Positions 10,501 through 19,040 of a DNA stretch of 54,088 nt are shown one piece after another. The stretch covers positions 1 through 54,088 of the forward strand of contig CALCJV010000084.1 of assembly GCA_937967405.1 (NCBI GenBank). The letters are read 5' to 3'. Source of the stretch: an uncultured Chloroflexales bacterium (lineage in GTDB: Bacteria > Chloroflexota > Chloroflexia > Chloroflexales > Chloroflexaceae). Under the pieces are notes generated by a model. It was not told where the DNA came from. It saw only the letters and a list, made by a program, of their open reading frames with translations, and did no database searches. The position numbers and the translations under genes are program-made. The first letter of the stretch is position 1, and every line of letters starts with the position of its first letter.

Positions 10501-10565
10501 ACAGCCAACAACAGCCCCCACCAACGGTGCAGGCGATAGGGTGCGTGCCGTACAGTGCCCTGCAT
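7545..10565 (-). CDS. secreted C25 (gingipain-type) cysteine peptidase, 1006 aa, with LPLV tail
   Basis: A large exported protease. A signal peptide covers about residues 14-37. Residues 40-600 are beta-rich pro- and adhesion-type segments. The C25 catalytic domain begins near YIIITHAAF and contains VLLVGDGHWN, MAIGRLPVN, His855 in GYNGHAAI and Cys889 in AMTCLEGYWHYP, the expected His/Cys pair. The domain closes with FGILGDPALRLP. A PEPPKP linker leads to the final VYLPLVRAE. Bacteroidetes gingipains carry a long type-IX secretion domain at this position; here only the short tail is present. The gene lies 9 bases downstream of the RiPP-like peptide gene, so the two are very likely co-transcribed. 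Cleavage specificity cannot be read from the sequence. Confidence 0.85.
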   Translation of the reverse strand: MQGTVRHAPYRLHRWWGLLLAVWLLSSGWAASPAVGQGATELDSAVVHLVQSGADGAHLRLTTPPFEIGTHARVPATQRERQQIVIAGAAQSGRSGMPALPTFAVLLAVPADATPTLKIATGSRHTYPTPVWLAPVPTPQPASEPLQPGVDAYLPDPLAYASPVPLPATPARITADLWQRDQRIVRVELTPFVYTPATGSLAWYHQLDVQVDFGPTSALPATAPAPDPYAPVLDLLNAQQAQAWRTPAPTLAQVAAPDPTPRYRIEIVEDGVYQITGADLAALGLDLASTRPAQLHLTCGGQPTALHIEPVTGSSAPRLTAQDTLLFYATQFRGSVMEAKYTQTNVCWLAVRDTDGLRMATRRAAPDASLPLQTTFSETLRAERSLTWFPSHFTSEETWFWQRIQTDGTEPVRRTYSITLPDPATSPYSATVRGELVARAYAARGQPNYHTRAELNNTLIADAFWGKGGAADVWRFVGPLPHTAVRDGNNQLALTIFNDAAVKVNDMLFDWFEVSYLRRLIARNNELTFTAPSTAAVQLQLAGFLSDELLLLDISDPAAPVLLTDAQVDTDAQGFRLTFATGSRLPTQPPARFIALARMAVRAPAAISRYTPPDLGATRGADYIIITHAAFRTAVQRLADYRAAQGLRVAVVDIADLYNQFNNGIVHPRAIRSFLAYTMQAWQPPAPAMVLLVGDGHWNMLNHAPAAYGGGPVYIPPNLEWVDPYQGETDATSRLAMLTNDALPDMAIGRLPVNTVAELNTIIDATIQFEQISTLPLAEQPRHVVMVADNIPDPAGDFVAQSEQIIVRSFTADVPYTRLYLNHFCPRGGACPALNTAITSAINNPQTLFLGYNGHAAIERWAAEGIWQTRDLAGLTNANRRPLVLAMTCLEGYWHYPARPGLSESALRQARGGIVAAYTPTGLGVATGHDWLQHGFFTAVYKQRVPTLGAAVHASKVALYLAGGHADLLDTFGILGDPALRLPTATLPPEPPKPMQQVYLPLVRAE

Positions 10566-10574
10566 GGCCTTGCC

Positions 10575-10811
10575 CTACGGCTTGGGCGGGCGCGGCGGAT
10601 CGCTCCCCCCCCCACCGCTACCCGGATCGGGCGCAGGTTTGGGCGGGCGCGGCGGATCGCTCCCGCCGCTCGGCTCACCAACTGGTTTATCGGGCAACTC
10701 TGGGTCAATCTCATCATCAATGATGAGACTACCGGGCGTGCCTGCATTGGTTTGCAAGCGTCCTTCGTACAAGATGGCGGGTGGTGAATAGACTTTGCGG
10801 AAGTCGGACAT
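10575..10811 (-). CDS. small peptide with lasso-type RiPP leader signature and repeated DPPRPPKP tail
   Basis: A 78-residue peptide. The N-terminus carries Y8-S-P-P11-A-I13-L-Y-E-G17, matching the YxxPxLxxxG leader motif that RiPP recognition elements bind in lasso peptide precursors. It continues QTNAGTPG, similar to the Thr/Gly-rich leader end. The C-terminal half is acidic, then Gly/Pro-rich, with SDPPRPPKP occurring twice. No Cys is present. The ATG at 10811 is preceded only by a weak AAAGAA; an upstream in-frame ATG at 10859 has no site either. No lasso cyclase, transglutaminase-like protease or RRE gene is in the window. Alternatives are a secreted-protein fragment or an unprocessed tag peptide. 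The leader match is clear; function as a RiPP is inference. Confidence 0.6.
   Translation of the reverse strand: MSDFRKVYSPPAILYEGRLQTNAGTPGSLIIDDEIDPELPDKPVGEPSGGSDPPRPPKPAPDPGSGGGGSDPPRPPKP
10582..10664. repeat. two perfect 26-base direct repeats, 57-base period
   Basis: Identical copies lie at 10582-10607 and 10639-10664. They encode the two SDPPRPPK units of the small RiPP-like peptide. Their exact identity points to a recent duplication or to recombination-prone DNA at the end of the gene. Confidence 0.9.
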
Positions 10812-10954
10812 ACGTTGTTCTTTCGTCACGATGCGTTTCGATTCCCCCTGCCGAAACACAAACTGTTAAGCTCGACACAACCTTGCTCCTCCGCACAGCA
10901 ACAAGCAACGATAGCAGTACAGATTCGCGCAGGATGCAAGTGGTGTCTTTCATG

Positions 10955-10960
10955 ATTATA
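10955..10960 (-). promoter_or_regulatory. possible -10 element for the RiPP-like peptide / C25 operon
   Basis: TATAAT on the minus strand lies in an AT-rich island in the 189-base gap between the Ig/PPC gene and the peptide gene. No good -35 is seen at 16-18 bases. It would give a leader of about 137 bases. Confidence 0.35.
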
Positions 10961-11000
10961 ATATATCTTGCAAATTGATCTAGCCCCAATCTGCCCGGCA

Positions 11001-12242
11001 TTATTCCTTCGGCGGCAAGGGTGGATCGTCAGCCGACACCGCATTCACATCAATGTTGTGCTGGATCACGCTACCGGGTGGCTCAAGCGGGTTCAAGGCA
11101 ACGCGCAAGTGATACAGGTTTTCGGCAGTGCTGGATTTGCGATCCATATTTACGCGCAAGTAATAGAACTCTCGCTCGGTTGCAGTATGAGTGTATTCCA
11201 GTTGCTCTGGCATTTGCCCCGCCTGATTCGAGTATTTCACGATTTGCAAGCGGTTGTTGTAGAGGATCAGGTCGTAATCGGCTCCAGTGGGAATCGCACC
11301 GAGATTAACCTGCACCGATTGACCGGGATTGAGGTAGATCAAGTAGTAGTCATCTTCGCCCTTAGCAGGATCAATAATCTCATCATCCTCGAAGCTGCCA
11401 AGGCAATAGGCAGACGGCTGCTCATTGGCTTGGTTAGGCACATCGTTGTCCTCAAAGTCGTTGCACTGGGCGAGCACCAACTTCATCGCCACCATGCCGA
11501 GTGCTTGCCCAGCTTGGGCCTGCACCTGCGCCCTGCCCAGATCAGGCGTGGCATAGAAGGGCAACGTTGCCCGTCCGGTGGCATTGGTCGTCACTTCGGC
11601 AAATTTCTCCCCAGTGGCAAATCGCCCCAATACGGTACTTAGTACTACCGGATATGACCCTATCGGGGCACCGCTCACATCCTGCACTTGCACCACCAGC
11701 AGGCTTTGGCGGCGCACATCGGCGGGGAGTTCAATCGGCAGGCCGGTGATGGTAACACGCTCTGGCGCAAGCAGTTGCACTTGCGTCTGATCGCTAAAGA
11801 CCCGCTCCTCAAACTCAACGTGCGCGGTGACAAACGCGGTATCTGGTGCGACTTCGAGGCTTGACTGCAAGATTGTGCTAACTGTGCCGGTTGCATCGCT
11901 ATGCTGCTCTAGAGTCGTATCTTGGTTGGCGAATACGCCGCGGGTGGTGGTTAGGCGCACGGGAATGCCTACGCGCGGCTGGTCGAAGCCATCCCGCACA
12001 GTCACCGAGATTGTCGTGGTACTCACTCCGTTGGCGGGTAGGCGCGGGTCAGCACTGCTCAGATCAAGCTGCACTGGGGGGCCACTGCGGATCACGAGCG
12101 GCAGATACACGCGGCGTGGGCTTTGGGCTTGCCCGACGGCAATCAGCCAGAGCAGCAGCCCAACAATGGTGGCAAAAGCGAGCGGATAGCGCAGCAGCCA
12201 CCGGCGGCGTTGCGAAGGGCAATATGGGTCGGTAAATCTCAC
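11001..12242 (-). CDS. exported surface protein with two Ig-like (BIG_1/invasin-type) domains and a C-terminal PPC domain
   Basis: A 413-residue extracellular protein. A signal/anchor helix spans about residues 18-40. It is followed directly by VYLPLVIR (45-52), the same motif that ends other exported proteins here. Residues 55-155 and 160-270 are Ig-like folds with ANGVSTTTISVTV and GRATLPFYATPD, typical of bacterial Ig-like group 1. Residues 285-395 resemble the pre-peptidase C-terminal (PPC) domain: DDYYLIYLNPGQSVQVNL, then TEREFYYLRV. The protein ends ADDPPLPPKE, echoing the DPPRPPKP units of the adjacent small peptide. The start is a GTG with GGAG 8 bases upstream. It is probably a surface adhesion or structural protein of the C25 locus. 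Confidence 0.75.
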   Translation of the reverse strand: MRFTDPYCPSQRRRWLLRYPLAFATIVGLLLWLIAVGQAQSPRRVYLPLVIRSGPPVQLDLSSADPRLPANGVSTTTISVTVRDGFDQPRVGIPVRLTTTRGVFANQDTTLEQHSDATGTVSTILQSSLEVAPDTAFVTAHVEFEERVFSDQTQVQLLAPERVTITGLPIELPADVRRQSLLVVQVQDVSGAPIGSYPVVLSTVLGRFATGEKFAEVTTNATGRATLPFYATPDLGRAQVQAQAGQALGMVAMKLVLAQCNDFEDNDVPNQANEQPSAYCLGSFEDDEIIDPAKGEDDYYLIYLNPGQSVQVNLGAIPTGADYDLILYNNRLQIVKYSNQAGQMPEQLEYTHTATEREFYYLRVNMDRKSSTAENLYHLRVALNPLEPPGSVIQHNIDVNAVSADDPPLPPKE

Positions 12243-12432
12243 GGGGTTATCTCCATCAGTTGGGTTGTCGGTGTTCTGAGATGTTGTACGCTAGAACAGC
12301 AGACTTAGGTGCACATCCCACCGCACAACGGGGTTTGTGCTACAGTATGAATCAGGATGATTTTCATGATACGCAAGAACGGGTTTTTCGCAAACAACAA
12401 CGGATCGCAATATGCGAGATGAGGAGCAACCT

Positions 12433-12864
12433 ATGGTAAATGGCAGCAATAGTAGCAATGGCACAAGCAATCTGCAACGCGCCGCGCAGAATGTGCTCGG
12501 CACGCCACTTGAGGTGTGCAGCACGGCCCCGATGACCGGCTTCTACCGCGACGGCTGCTGTGAGACTGGCCCCCAAGATCGCGGGCGACACGTGGTCTGT
12601 GCGGAGGTGACGGCAGAGTTCCTCGCATTCACGCGGCAGCGTGGCAACGATCTCAGCACGCCGCGCCCAGAGTACAACTTTCCCGGGCTGAAGCCGGGCG
12701 ACCGTTGGTGCTTGTGTGCCTCGCGTTGGCAAGAGGCCCTCGAAGCGGGGGTTGCGCCGCCGGTAATCCTTGCGGCAACGCATGCCGCTGCGCTTCAGAT
12801 TGTCCGTCTCGCTGATTTGCAGGCGCATGCATTGGATCAACCAACCGGAGCTGCTGAAGCCTAG
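12433..12864 (+). CDS. DUF2237 family protein
   Basis: A 143-residue soluble protein matching the DUF2237 family throughout its core: [29 protein letters not shown] and [11 protein letters not shown]. The family is widespread, but its biochemical role is not established. The conserved cysteines and acidic residues suggest metal or redox chemistry, which is inference. The ATG at 12433 follows GAGGAG by 6 bases; an earlier in-frame ATG at 12412 has no site. It converges with fabG, and the two stop codons share a CTAG, so the genes overlap by 4 bases. Confidence 0.85.
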   Translation: MVNGSNSSNGTSNLQRAAQNVLGTPLEVCSTAPMTGFYRDGCCETGPQDRGRHVVCAEVTAEFLAFTRQRGNDLSTPRPEYNFPGLKPGDRWCLCASRWQEALEAGVAPPVILAATHAAALQIVRLADLQAHALDQPTGAAEA

Positions 12865-13613
12865 CGCATCACCAGCCCACCATCCACCACGAACGTTTGG
12901 CCAGTGATGTAGCTGGCGGCGGGGGAAGCCAAAAAGCAGACCAGCGCGGCAACATCGGCGGGTGTGCCAAGCCGCCCCAACGGGATTGATGCAAGCAACG
13001 CTTGCCGTGCTTCGGGGCGGATCGCAGCCGTCATCTCCGTCTCGATGTAGCCGGGCGCGACGGCATTCACGGTGATGTTGCGGCTGCCAATCTCACGGGC
13101 GGTGGCACGGGTGAAGCCGAGGATGCCCGCTTTGGCGGCGGCATAGTTGGCTTGCCCCGCATTGCCCATAAGACCCACCACAGAGGCGATGTTGATGATG
13201 CGCCCACTGCGGCGGCGGGTCATGCTGCGGAGAGCGGCACGGGTGCAGAGGAACACCCCACGCAGATTCGTATGCAGCACCGCGTCGAAATCCTCATCGC
13301 TCATCCGGAGCAGCAGCATGTCGCGGGTGATGCCCGCATTGTTTACCAGAATGTCGAGCTGCCCGTGTTGTTCTAGGAGGGTGGCAAAGAGCCGATCCAC
13401 ATCAGCGGGCACACTCACGTCGGCTTGGATCGCGTGGGCTTGACGGCCCTGCGCGGTAATTGTAGCGACAGTAGCGGTGGCAGCTTCGGCATTGCCGCGA
13501 TAGTTGATCACGACCGTGGCACCGGCCGCCGCCAGCGTGGTGGCAATTGCCTGCCCAATTCCGCGCCCACCGCCAGTGACCAGCGCGATCTGGTTACTCA
13601 GGTCAAGCTGCAT
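12861..13613 (-). CDS. fabG: 3-oxoacyl-[acyl-carrier-protein] reductase (SDR family)
   Basis: An NADPH-dependent ketoreductase of fatty-acid elongation, or a close SDR relative. The 250-residue protein has the nucleotide-binding TGGGRGIG near residue 13, NNAG, the catalytic Ser in [13 protein letters not shown] with the Tyr/Lys pair, and PGYIETEM. The C-terminus ends in GQTFVVDGG, typical of FabG. The ATG at 13613 gives the standard FabG start; the open frame extends upstream without family similarity. It follows the Mrr-like membrane gene on the same strand with a 19-base gap. Because FabG-like SDRs can act on other beta-ketoacyl substrates, the fatty-acid role is likely rather than certain. 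Confidence 0.88.
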   Translation of the reverse strand: MQLDLSNQIALVTGGGRGIGQAIATTLAAAGATVVINYRGNAEAATATVATITAQGRQAHAIQADVSVPADVDRLFATLLEQHGQLDILVNNAGITRDMLLLRMSDEDFDAVLHTNLRGVFLCTRAALRSMTRRRSGRIINIASVVGLMGNAGQANYAAAKAGILGFTRATAREIGSRNITVNAVAPGYIETEMTAAIRPEARQALLASIPLGRLGTPADVAALVCFLASPAASYITGQTFVVDGGLVMR

Positions 13614-13632
13614 CGTGCGTCGCTCCGTGTGG

Positions 13633-14547
13633 CTACTGGGCCATCTCAAACAAGGTCTTACCGTCAATTAAGAGGATTTGAGTGCCGCTTTTGATTGCTT
13701 TGCGGACATCTGGCATAAACTCGGTAGAAGTCAGCACGATGCCCTTCTTGATCCCGCGTCGCTGCATATCTTGCGCGAGCGATTGGACGATGCCGGGGCG
13801 TACCTTATCTTCGACGGAGAGCCGAGCGAGATAGATTTCGCCCTGATACTCTAGCTCCAGATCAAGGTGCTTATCTTTGTGTAGGAACTTGTAATCGGTG
13901 AGCGTAAAGCCATATTTCCGATACAGGTCGCTGACATATGTACCAAACTGGGGCAGTGAAAGCCCTTGCAAATCATCGAAGAGACGGACCGGCGCATGGC
14001 GTTCAAGCTGCCCGCCGCGAGCCTCAATCTGTTCGCGCAGTTCGCGTTGGCGTTGCTCGGCTCGCCCACCCATAATCGCCCCAAAGGCGGGAAACGGAAT
14101 CATGGCAAGGGCTGAGAAGGACAAGTAGAAGAGTACCAGATCGGTTGCCCCTACTTGCAAGATGTTGCCCGTTTCGGGGCTTTGCACCAGTGGCAAGGGC
14201 ACAATGCCAAGCGCACCCAGTCCGCCATACGTGCCCACGATGATCGCCCCGAAGGTGTAGCCGATCAAGCCTAAAAGGACCCCGTGCAACGCGAGTTGGC
14301 GTTGCACCTTGCGCCCCAAAAATAACCCCGCTGTAACGGGGATGATCCCAGCCAGAATCTGCAAGACATTCTGCATCAGAAAGAGCAGACACCACAGCAC
14401 CGCCGTCACAAGGGCAGTCAGCAGCGTCCACCGCCAATCAATCTCCGTCAGCCCATGTTGCACGCGGGCAATGAACGACTGGCGCGGCTCAGTGGGCGGC
14501 ACGGCAGTTTCGTTCGGGGCGGTCTCATTCTGGATGTCTACGCTCAT
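13633..14547 (-). CDS. membrane protein with cytoplasmic Mrr/restriction-endonuclease-like domain, catalytic motif degenerate
   Basis: A 304-residue protein. Three to four hydrophobic helices lie between about residues 40 and 155. A charged coiled stretch (162-185) follows, then a PD-(D/E)XK-like fold at about 195-304: [25 protein letters not shown] with Asp229, then YLARLS where active Mrr enzymes have a QxK motif, and [11 protein letters not shown]. With Leu-Ala-Arg in place of Gln-x-Lys the domain is probably not a nuclease, or uses altered chemistry. The ATG at 14547 (GGAG 9 bases upstream) overlaps the end of nrdR by 23 bases, implying translational coupling; an ATG at 14565 is also possible. 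The role may be DNA sensing or membrane tethering. Confidence 0.75.
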   Translation of the reverse strand: MSVDIQNETAPNETAVPPTEPRQSFIARVQHGLTEIDWRWTLLTALVTAVLWCLLFLMQNVLQILAGIIPVTAGLFLGRKVQRQLALHGVLLGLIGYTFGAIIVGTYGGLGALGIVPLPLVQSPETGNILQVGATDLVLFYLSFSALAMIPFPAFGAIMGGRAEQRQRELREQIEARGGQLERHAPVRLFDDLQGLSLPQFGTYVSDLYRKYGFTLTDYKFLHKDKHLDLELEYQGEIYLARLSVEDKVRPGIVQSLAQDMQRRGIKKGIVLTSTEFMPDVRKAIKSGTQILLIDGKTLFEMAQ

Positions 14548-15025
14548 GCGGGAGTACTCCACCATTCTGTTTTTGCTTCTGCTGCATCAATTCTTCGACG
14601 GCTTCGCGCAACCGCCCAATATCTTCAAACGAAAGATACACCGACGCAAAGCGAATGTAGGCGACTTCATCCAATTCGCGCAGGTGTTGCATCACCAGAT
14701 CGCCAATCTCTGATGAGGAGACTTCGCGGCTTTCGTGTGAGCGCAAGAGCAGCTCCACCTCGTTGACCAATTGCTCAATGCGCTGAGTCGAGACGGGGCG
14801 ACGATAGCAGGCCGTATATACGCCACGCACAATCTTCTCGCGGTCATACGGCTCGCGCTCACCGCTTTTCTTGACCACCATCAAGCCCAACTCCATGCGT
14901 TCGTAGGTCGTAAACCGGCGCTGGCACACGCGGCACTTGCGCCGCCGACGGATGCTATCCCCATCGTTCAGCCTGCGCGTATCCATCACATCGGTATCCA
15001 TATTCTGACAAAAGGGACAGCGCAT
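14525..15025 (-). CDS. nrdR: transcriptional repressor NrdR
   Basis: An ATP/dATP-sensing zinc-ribbon repressor of ribonucleotide reductase genes. It has the N-terminal zinc ribbon with Cys3-x2-Cys6 and Cys31-x2-Cys34 (MRCPFC...KCRVCQRRF), followed by FTTYERME and an ATP-cone domain ([15 protein letters not shown], then about 90 residues). At 166 residues it is slightly longer than the usual ~150, with a Gln/Lys-rich tail. The start at 15025 gives the family-typical MRCP opening; a GTG at 15046 is the alternative. A TATAAT lies on the minus strand at 15109-15114. No ribonucleotide reductase gene is in the window. Confidence 0.95.
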   Translation of the reverse strand: MRCPFCQNMDTDVMDTRRLNDGDSIRRRRKCRVCQRRFTTYERMELGLMVVKKSGEREPYDREKIVRGVYTACYRRPVSTQRIEQLVNEVELLLRSHESREVSSSEIGDLVMQHLRELDEVAYIRFASVYLSFEDIGRLREAVEELMQQKQKQNGGVLPHERRHPE

Positions 15026-15176
15026 ATTCTTACGCGAGCGGGCCACCCTTGATCAAAACTGGCAGCACACGCGGTTGTTGGGCTTGTATTGTCGTCTCTT
15101 CCTCTGGCATTATAGCATACCCACACCGGATCGGGTGGACCGGCTGTGCGGCGGAGGGGCAGGGCCTGTATCAGAT

Positions 15177-15205
15177 TTGCCCATCCCTATTAGATATGCT
15201 ACACT
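15177..15205 (+). promoter_or_regulatory. sigma70-type promoter for the GT2-GH78-glycosidase operon
   Basis: TTGCCC (15177-15182), 17-base spacer, TACACT (15200-15205). Transcription would begin near 15212, about 20 bases before the first ATG, which has no Shine-Dalgarno site. Confidence 0.5.
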
Positions 15206-15234
15206 TAGCGGCGGTTTTGCTGAAGCTCTGTTGA

Positions 15235-16032
15235 ATGAATATCCGTGTAATTCTAGACCGTATGAATCGTATGACGCATCCATTTGCAACACTGCCCCAG
15301 ATCGGCGCAGCACCGATGCCCCGCCTTGATGGAACCCACCCAGATCGCCCCTTGCTCTCGATCCTGATGCCATGCTACAACGAAGAAGCAACGTTGCCGG
15401 AGATTCTGCGGCGGGTGCGGTCTGTCAATATTGACATGGAGATTATTGCCGTAGATGATAACTCCCGCGATGCGACGTATGCCATTCTGCACCACGAGGC
15501 CACGCACGACCCGCGCATCAAGGTCATCCGCCACCCCCAGAATCGGGGCAAAGGCGCAGCCATCCGCAGTGCGCTGGCGCACGCACGCGGCGAGATTGTG
15601 ATTATTCAGGATGCCGATCTAGAGTATGACCCGCGTGATTACTACGAGGTGCTGCTGCCGATTGTGGATGGGCGCGTGGATGTTGTCTTTGGGAGCCGCT
15701 TTATGGGGCGGCACACGGGCATGTACTTCTGGAATGCGCTGGGCAATATCTGCCTGACGTTCTTCACCAACTTTCTCTTCAATAGCTGGATCTCCGATAT
15801 GGAGACCTGCTACAAAGCCATGCGGATCGAGATCATGCGAAGCCTTGAGCTAGAGAGCAATGACTTCCGCCTAGAGCCAGAGATCACCGCGAAGGTGCTG
15901 CGGCAGGGGCATCGGGTGTATGAAGTGCCCGTAAGCTATCTTGGGCGCACTTACGAAGAGGGCAAGAAGATGCGCCCAATACAGGGCGTGTATGCCATTT
16001 TCGCCCTGTTGCGCTACCGCCTGTGGAAGTAA
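15235..16032 (+). CDS. GT2 family glycosyltransferase (dolichyl/polyprenyl-phosphate sugar synthase-like)
   Basis: A 265-residue cytoplasmic GT-A glycosyltransferase. After a ~35-residue non-conserved N-terminus comes LLSILMPCYNEEATL, then AVDDNSRDAT and IIQDADLEYDP (the DXD-like metal site). FGSRFMG and SDMETCYKAMR follow, a pattern typical of DPM1-like enzymes that load sugars onto polyprenyl phosphate. There is no long C-terminal membrane domain. It starts the operon, and its last codons overlap the GH78 gene by 10 bases. ATGs at 15235, 15262 and 15271 are all possible; none has a clear ribosome site, so the 15235 start fits a short-leader mRNA from the promoter at 15177-15205. Confidence 0.85.
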   Translation: MNIRVILDRMNRMTHPFATLPQIGAAPMPRLDGTHPDRPLLSILMPCYNEEATLPEILRRVRSVNIDMEIIAVDDNSRDATYAILHHEATHDPRIKVIRHPQNRGKGAAIRSALAHARGEIVIIQDADLEYDPRDYYEVLLPIVDGRVDVVFGSRFMGRHTGMYFWNALGNICLTFFTNFLFNSWISDMETCYKAMRIEIMRSLELESNDFRLEPEITAKVLRQGHRVYEVPVSYLGRTYEEGKKMRPIQGVYAIFALLRYRLWK

Positions 16033-19000
16033 CCCAGCTGCGCCTGACTATTCGCCGGAACATCCGACTGATACTGATGCGGTGGGTATGGCTGATGGGG
16101 CTGTTGGGGTTGCTCCTATACCCATATGCCCCACTCCCCCGCATTGCCAGCGCACAACCATCGCCAGCCCCGCCCAGCATTCACTACGCCGCCCCGATCC
16201 GTGCGGCCCAACAGAGCCGTGCCGGAAACGTCACGCTCTTGCGTGGGCAAGCTACGCTCACCCAGCCCGCTACTGCCGTGCGCCTCGAAATCTTTGCCGA
16301 CACGCGCTACGAAGTCTGGCTGAATGGCGTGTGGATCGGGCGGGGGCCAGCGCGTTTCTCGCGCCAACGCCAAGAGTACGATACCTACCCCCTCGCCGAT
16401 CTGCCTGCGGGCCCCCACACGCTAGCGGTGCTTGTGCACGATAACCCCAACCTGCGCCGCTCTGAGACGATCCAGACGGGGGTGCAAGCCGCGCTCATTG
16501 GCACAGTGCAGCGTCAAGCTCAAGCACTGCTGCTCACCAGCAATCGCTGGCGGGCGTGGATCAGTCCGGCGTGGGACCCCGATGCACGGGATGTTCAAGG
16601 CGGGGGGTTGCTCGGCAAGCAGGAGTTGCTTGATCTGCGCCAGCTCCCGCCCGATTGGAACCAACCCGCCTTTGCCGACGCAGGCTTACCATTTGCCTTT
16701 GCCATGCCCGCGAACACCTACCCCAATCTGCACCCACGCAGCATCCCCCACTTGGTGGATGTACCACGCCCACCGGTGGCAGTGGTGAGCAGTGGGCTGC
16801 TCTCGCCGGAGCAGCAGCTGCTCGATCTGGATGGGGTAGCGAATGGGATTGCAACCCCACTCGCCCAAATCAAATTCAGCACCACCGCACCGCTTTCACT
16901 GCCCATCACCGCGATCAATACGCCGACGCTGCTGCTGAACAATGTGCCGATCACGGCTACGTGGCAGAACAGCAATGATCCGCGCCGCCCAGATGTATAC
17001 ACCCTCGCCACGCATGTGCCGACGGGCGAGCACCGCCTGAGCGTGGCTGTGCCACCACTTGGCACAGCGATTGGGCTGCCGATCACCCTGACCACGAACT
17101 ACACCCCGCACCTGAGCCATGATGCTGGACGACTGATGCAGATCGGTGCGCCAGTGCTTGGGGCCGACGGTGCGCCGCGTGTCAGCCTTGCCAATGGGCG
17201 GGCCCAGATCAGCATTCCCGCCCACCCTGCGCCGCATCCCAATCCTGCGCCGCGTTTTGTGGTGCTCGATTTCGGGCGCAGCATCCATGCCCGCCTCAAG
17301 GTGGTGGCACACGGCCCAGCCGGCACAATCATTGCCGCCGGTTGGGATGAACGGCTCGTTGGTGGACATCCGTTGCCCGCACCCGGCATACTGCACAAAA
17401 ACGTGTGGAGCCACGCCGATGCGTGGGTGTTGGCTGATCAGCCCCGCCCGCTAACAACGCTCGATACCCGCACCGGACGCTACCTGCTGCTGGTGATACA
17501 GGGCAACGCGCCGGTCGAATTGACTGACCTGTACGCCCTTGAGGAGACGCTCGTGCAGCAGGTGGTGGGCCAATTCAGCTCAGATGATGCCCTGCTCAAT
17601 CGGATTTGGCACGTTGGGGTGGAGACCCTGATCCCGAATATGACCGATGCCTACGCTGATCCATGGCGCGAGCGCGGGCAGTGGTGGGGCGATGCCTACG
17701 CCGCTCAGCACGTCAACCGCGTGAGTGTCGGCGACCTGACGTTGTGGCGGCGCGGCTTGCGCCAAATGGCCGACGATCCGCGCCCGGATGGGATCATGCC
17801 GCCGTTTGCGCCGCGTCACGGCGAGCCAACGGTCCTGCTCGACTATAGCATGCTCTGGCTCGAAAGCCTGTACCGCTATTGGCAACTCACCGGCGATACG
17901 GCACTGGTACGCGAACTGTACCCCGCTGCCGAACGCCAGATCCAAGCCCTGCGCCAATTTGAGAATACGCACGGCTTGCTTGATCTGCCCATCGGCCCGC
18001 AGCCGCTAGCCGCGCTGAGTGCTGCGCCGCCACTGCGTGGGCCGCAGCTGGATGAGCCGGAATTGGCCCGCTGGGCCTTGATTGACTGGAGCGGCTTCCT
18101 GAGCATTATCGGCGAATCGACTCCGCTCAATGCGCTGTATGCCGCCAATCTGCGCTGGATGAGCGCGATGGCCAATGCTACCGGACGCAACGGGCTAGCC
18201 TATGCCCAACGCAGCCTCGCCGTGCAGCAGGCGATCAATGCGCGGCTCTGGCGCGACGAAGGTGGCTATGCTGCGACCCGTTTTGAGGGCACACTGTTTC
18301 CACCGACACCGCAGGCGCAGGCATGGGCCTTGCGTTATGGCGTGGTTCCGCCCGCCCGCCAAGCCATCGCTACGGATGTATTGCTGGATGAGATGACCCC
18401 CTTCATCCGCGATGATTACGGCTTCCGCTTTGCGGTGGTCGAGATTTACGGCTTTGTGTGGCTGCTCGATGCGCTTGGGCAGCAGGGCCGCACCGATGCC
18501 GCGCTGGACCTGATCCGCACCCACTACGGCGGCTTGCTCGATCAAGGGGCAACCACATGGTGGGAGACCTTTAGCAGCCGTGAGCGGCAGGACTCGGCTC
18601 TCTCGCACGGGTGGGGCGGTGCGCCAACGTGGTATCTCTCGCGCTATGTGTTGGGCATCCAGATTGACACACCGCAGCAGTGGCAGGTTGCGCCGCAGCC
18701 CAGCAGCCTGCGCCGGGCCAATGGGCGGATGCCCCTAAGCAATGGCAACCAGATCAGCGTGGAGTGGGCCCAACCGGCGTGTGGCGTATTTACGATGCAG
18801 GTGCAAGCCCCCGCCGCGCAGCCGGGGAGGCTCGTGATTCCGCTTGCCACACAGCTTCAGAGTCGCAGCACGATCACCCTGAATGGGCAGGTGGTCTGGT
18901 CACCGGATGGGCAGGCGAGCTTTGCCACCGCCACCCCACAGGGGATTGCGCTGGCAGTGCAGGGCGCAAGCAACTATCGTGTCACCCGCAAGTCGCCGTG

Positions 19001-19040
19001 CCAACAAACCGTAGCCCTACCATTGGTGGTGCGTGAGTAG
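16023..19040 (+). CDS. secreted alpha-L-rhamnosidase-like glycoside hydrolase (GH78 type) with LPLV tail
   Basis: A 1005-residue exported enzyme. A signal helix lies at about 20-44. N-terminal beta-sandwich domains include FADTRYEVWLNGVWIGRGP, a GH78 N-domain pattern. An (alpha/alpha)6 barrel follows, with DPWRERGQWWGDA where Asp546 and Glu550 match the conserved DxxxRE..W.GD motif of GH78. WWETFSS and SHGWGGAPTWYL are further barrel motifs. A C-terminal beta-domain is capped by VALPLVVRE. GH78 enzymes release terminal alpha-L-rhamnose; the true substrate is unproven. The ATG overlaps the upstream glycosyltransferase by 10 bases, and its stop overlaps the next gene by 8 bases, so translation is probably coupled. 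Confidence 0.85.
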   Translation: MEVTQLRLTIRRNIRLILMRWVWLMGLLGLLLYPYAPLPRIASAQPSPAPPSIHYAAPIRAAQQSRAGNVTLLRGQATLTQPATAVRLEIFADTRYEVWLNGVWIGRGPARFSRQRQEYDTYPLADLPAGPHTLAVLVHDNPNLRRSETIQTGVQAALIGTVQRQAQALLLTSNRWRAWISPAWDPDARDVQGGGLLGKQELLDLRQLPPDWNQPAFADAGLPFAFAMPANTYPNLHPRSIPHLVDVPRPPVAVVSSGLLSPEQQLLDLDGVANGIATPLAQIKFSTTAPLSLPITAINTPTLLLNNVPITATWQNSNDPRRPDVYTLATHVPTGEHRLSVAVPPLGTAIGLPITLTTNYTPHLSHDAGRLMQIGAPVLGADGAPRVSLANGRAQISIPAHPAPHPNPAPRFVVLDFGRSIHARLKVVAHGPAGTIIAAGWDERLVGGHPLPAPGILHKNVWSHADAWVLADQPRPLTTLDTRTGRYLLLVIQGNAPVELTDLYALEETLVQQVVGQFSSDDALLNRIWHVGVETLIPNMTDAYADPWRERGQWWGDAYAAQHVNRVSVGDLTLWRRGLRQMADDPRPDGIMPPFAPRHGEPTVLLDYSMLWLESLYRYWQLTGDTALVRELYPAAERQIQALRQFENTHGLLDLPIGPQPLAALSAAPPLRGPQLDEPELARWALIDWSGFLSIIGESTPLNALYAANLRWMSAMANATGRNGLAYAQRSLAVQQAINARLWRDEGGYAATRFEGTLFPPTPQAQAWALRYGVVPPARQAIATDVLLDEMTPFIRDDYGFRFAVVEIYGFVWLLDALGQQGRTDAALDLIRTHYGGLLDQGATTWWETFSSRERQDSALSHGWGGAPTWYLSRYVLGIQIDTPQQWQVAPQPSSLRRANGRMPLSNGNQISVEWAQPACGVFTMQVQAPAAQPGRLVIPLATQLQSRSTITLNGQVVWSPDGQASFATATPQGIALAVQGASNYRVTRKSPCQQTVALPLVVRE

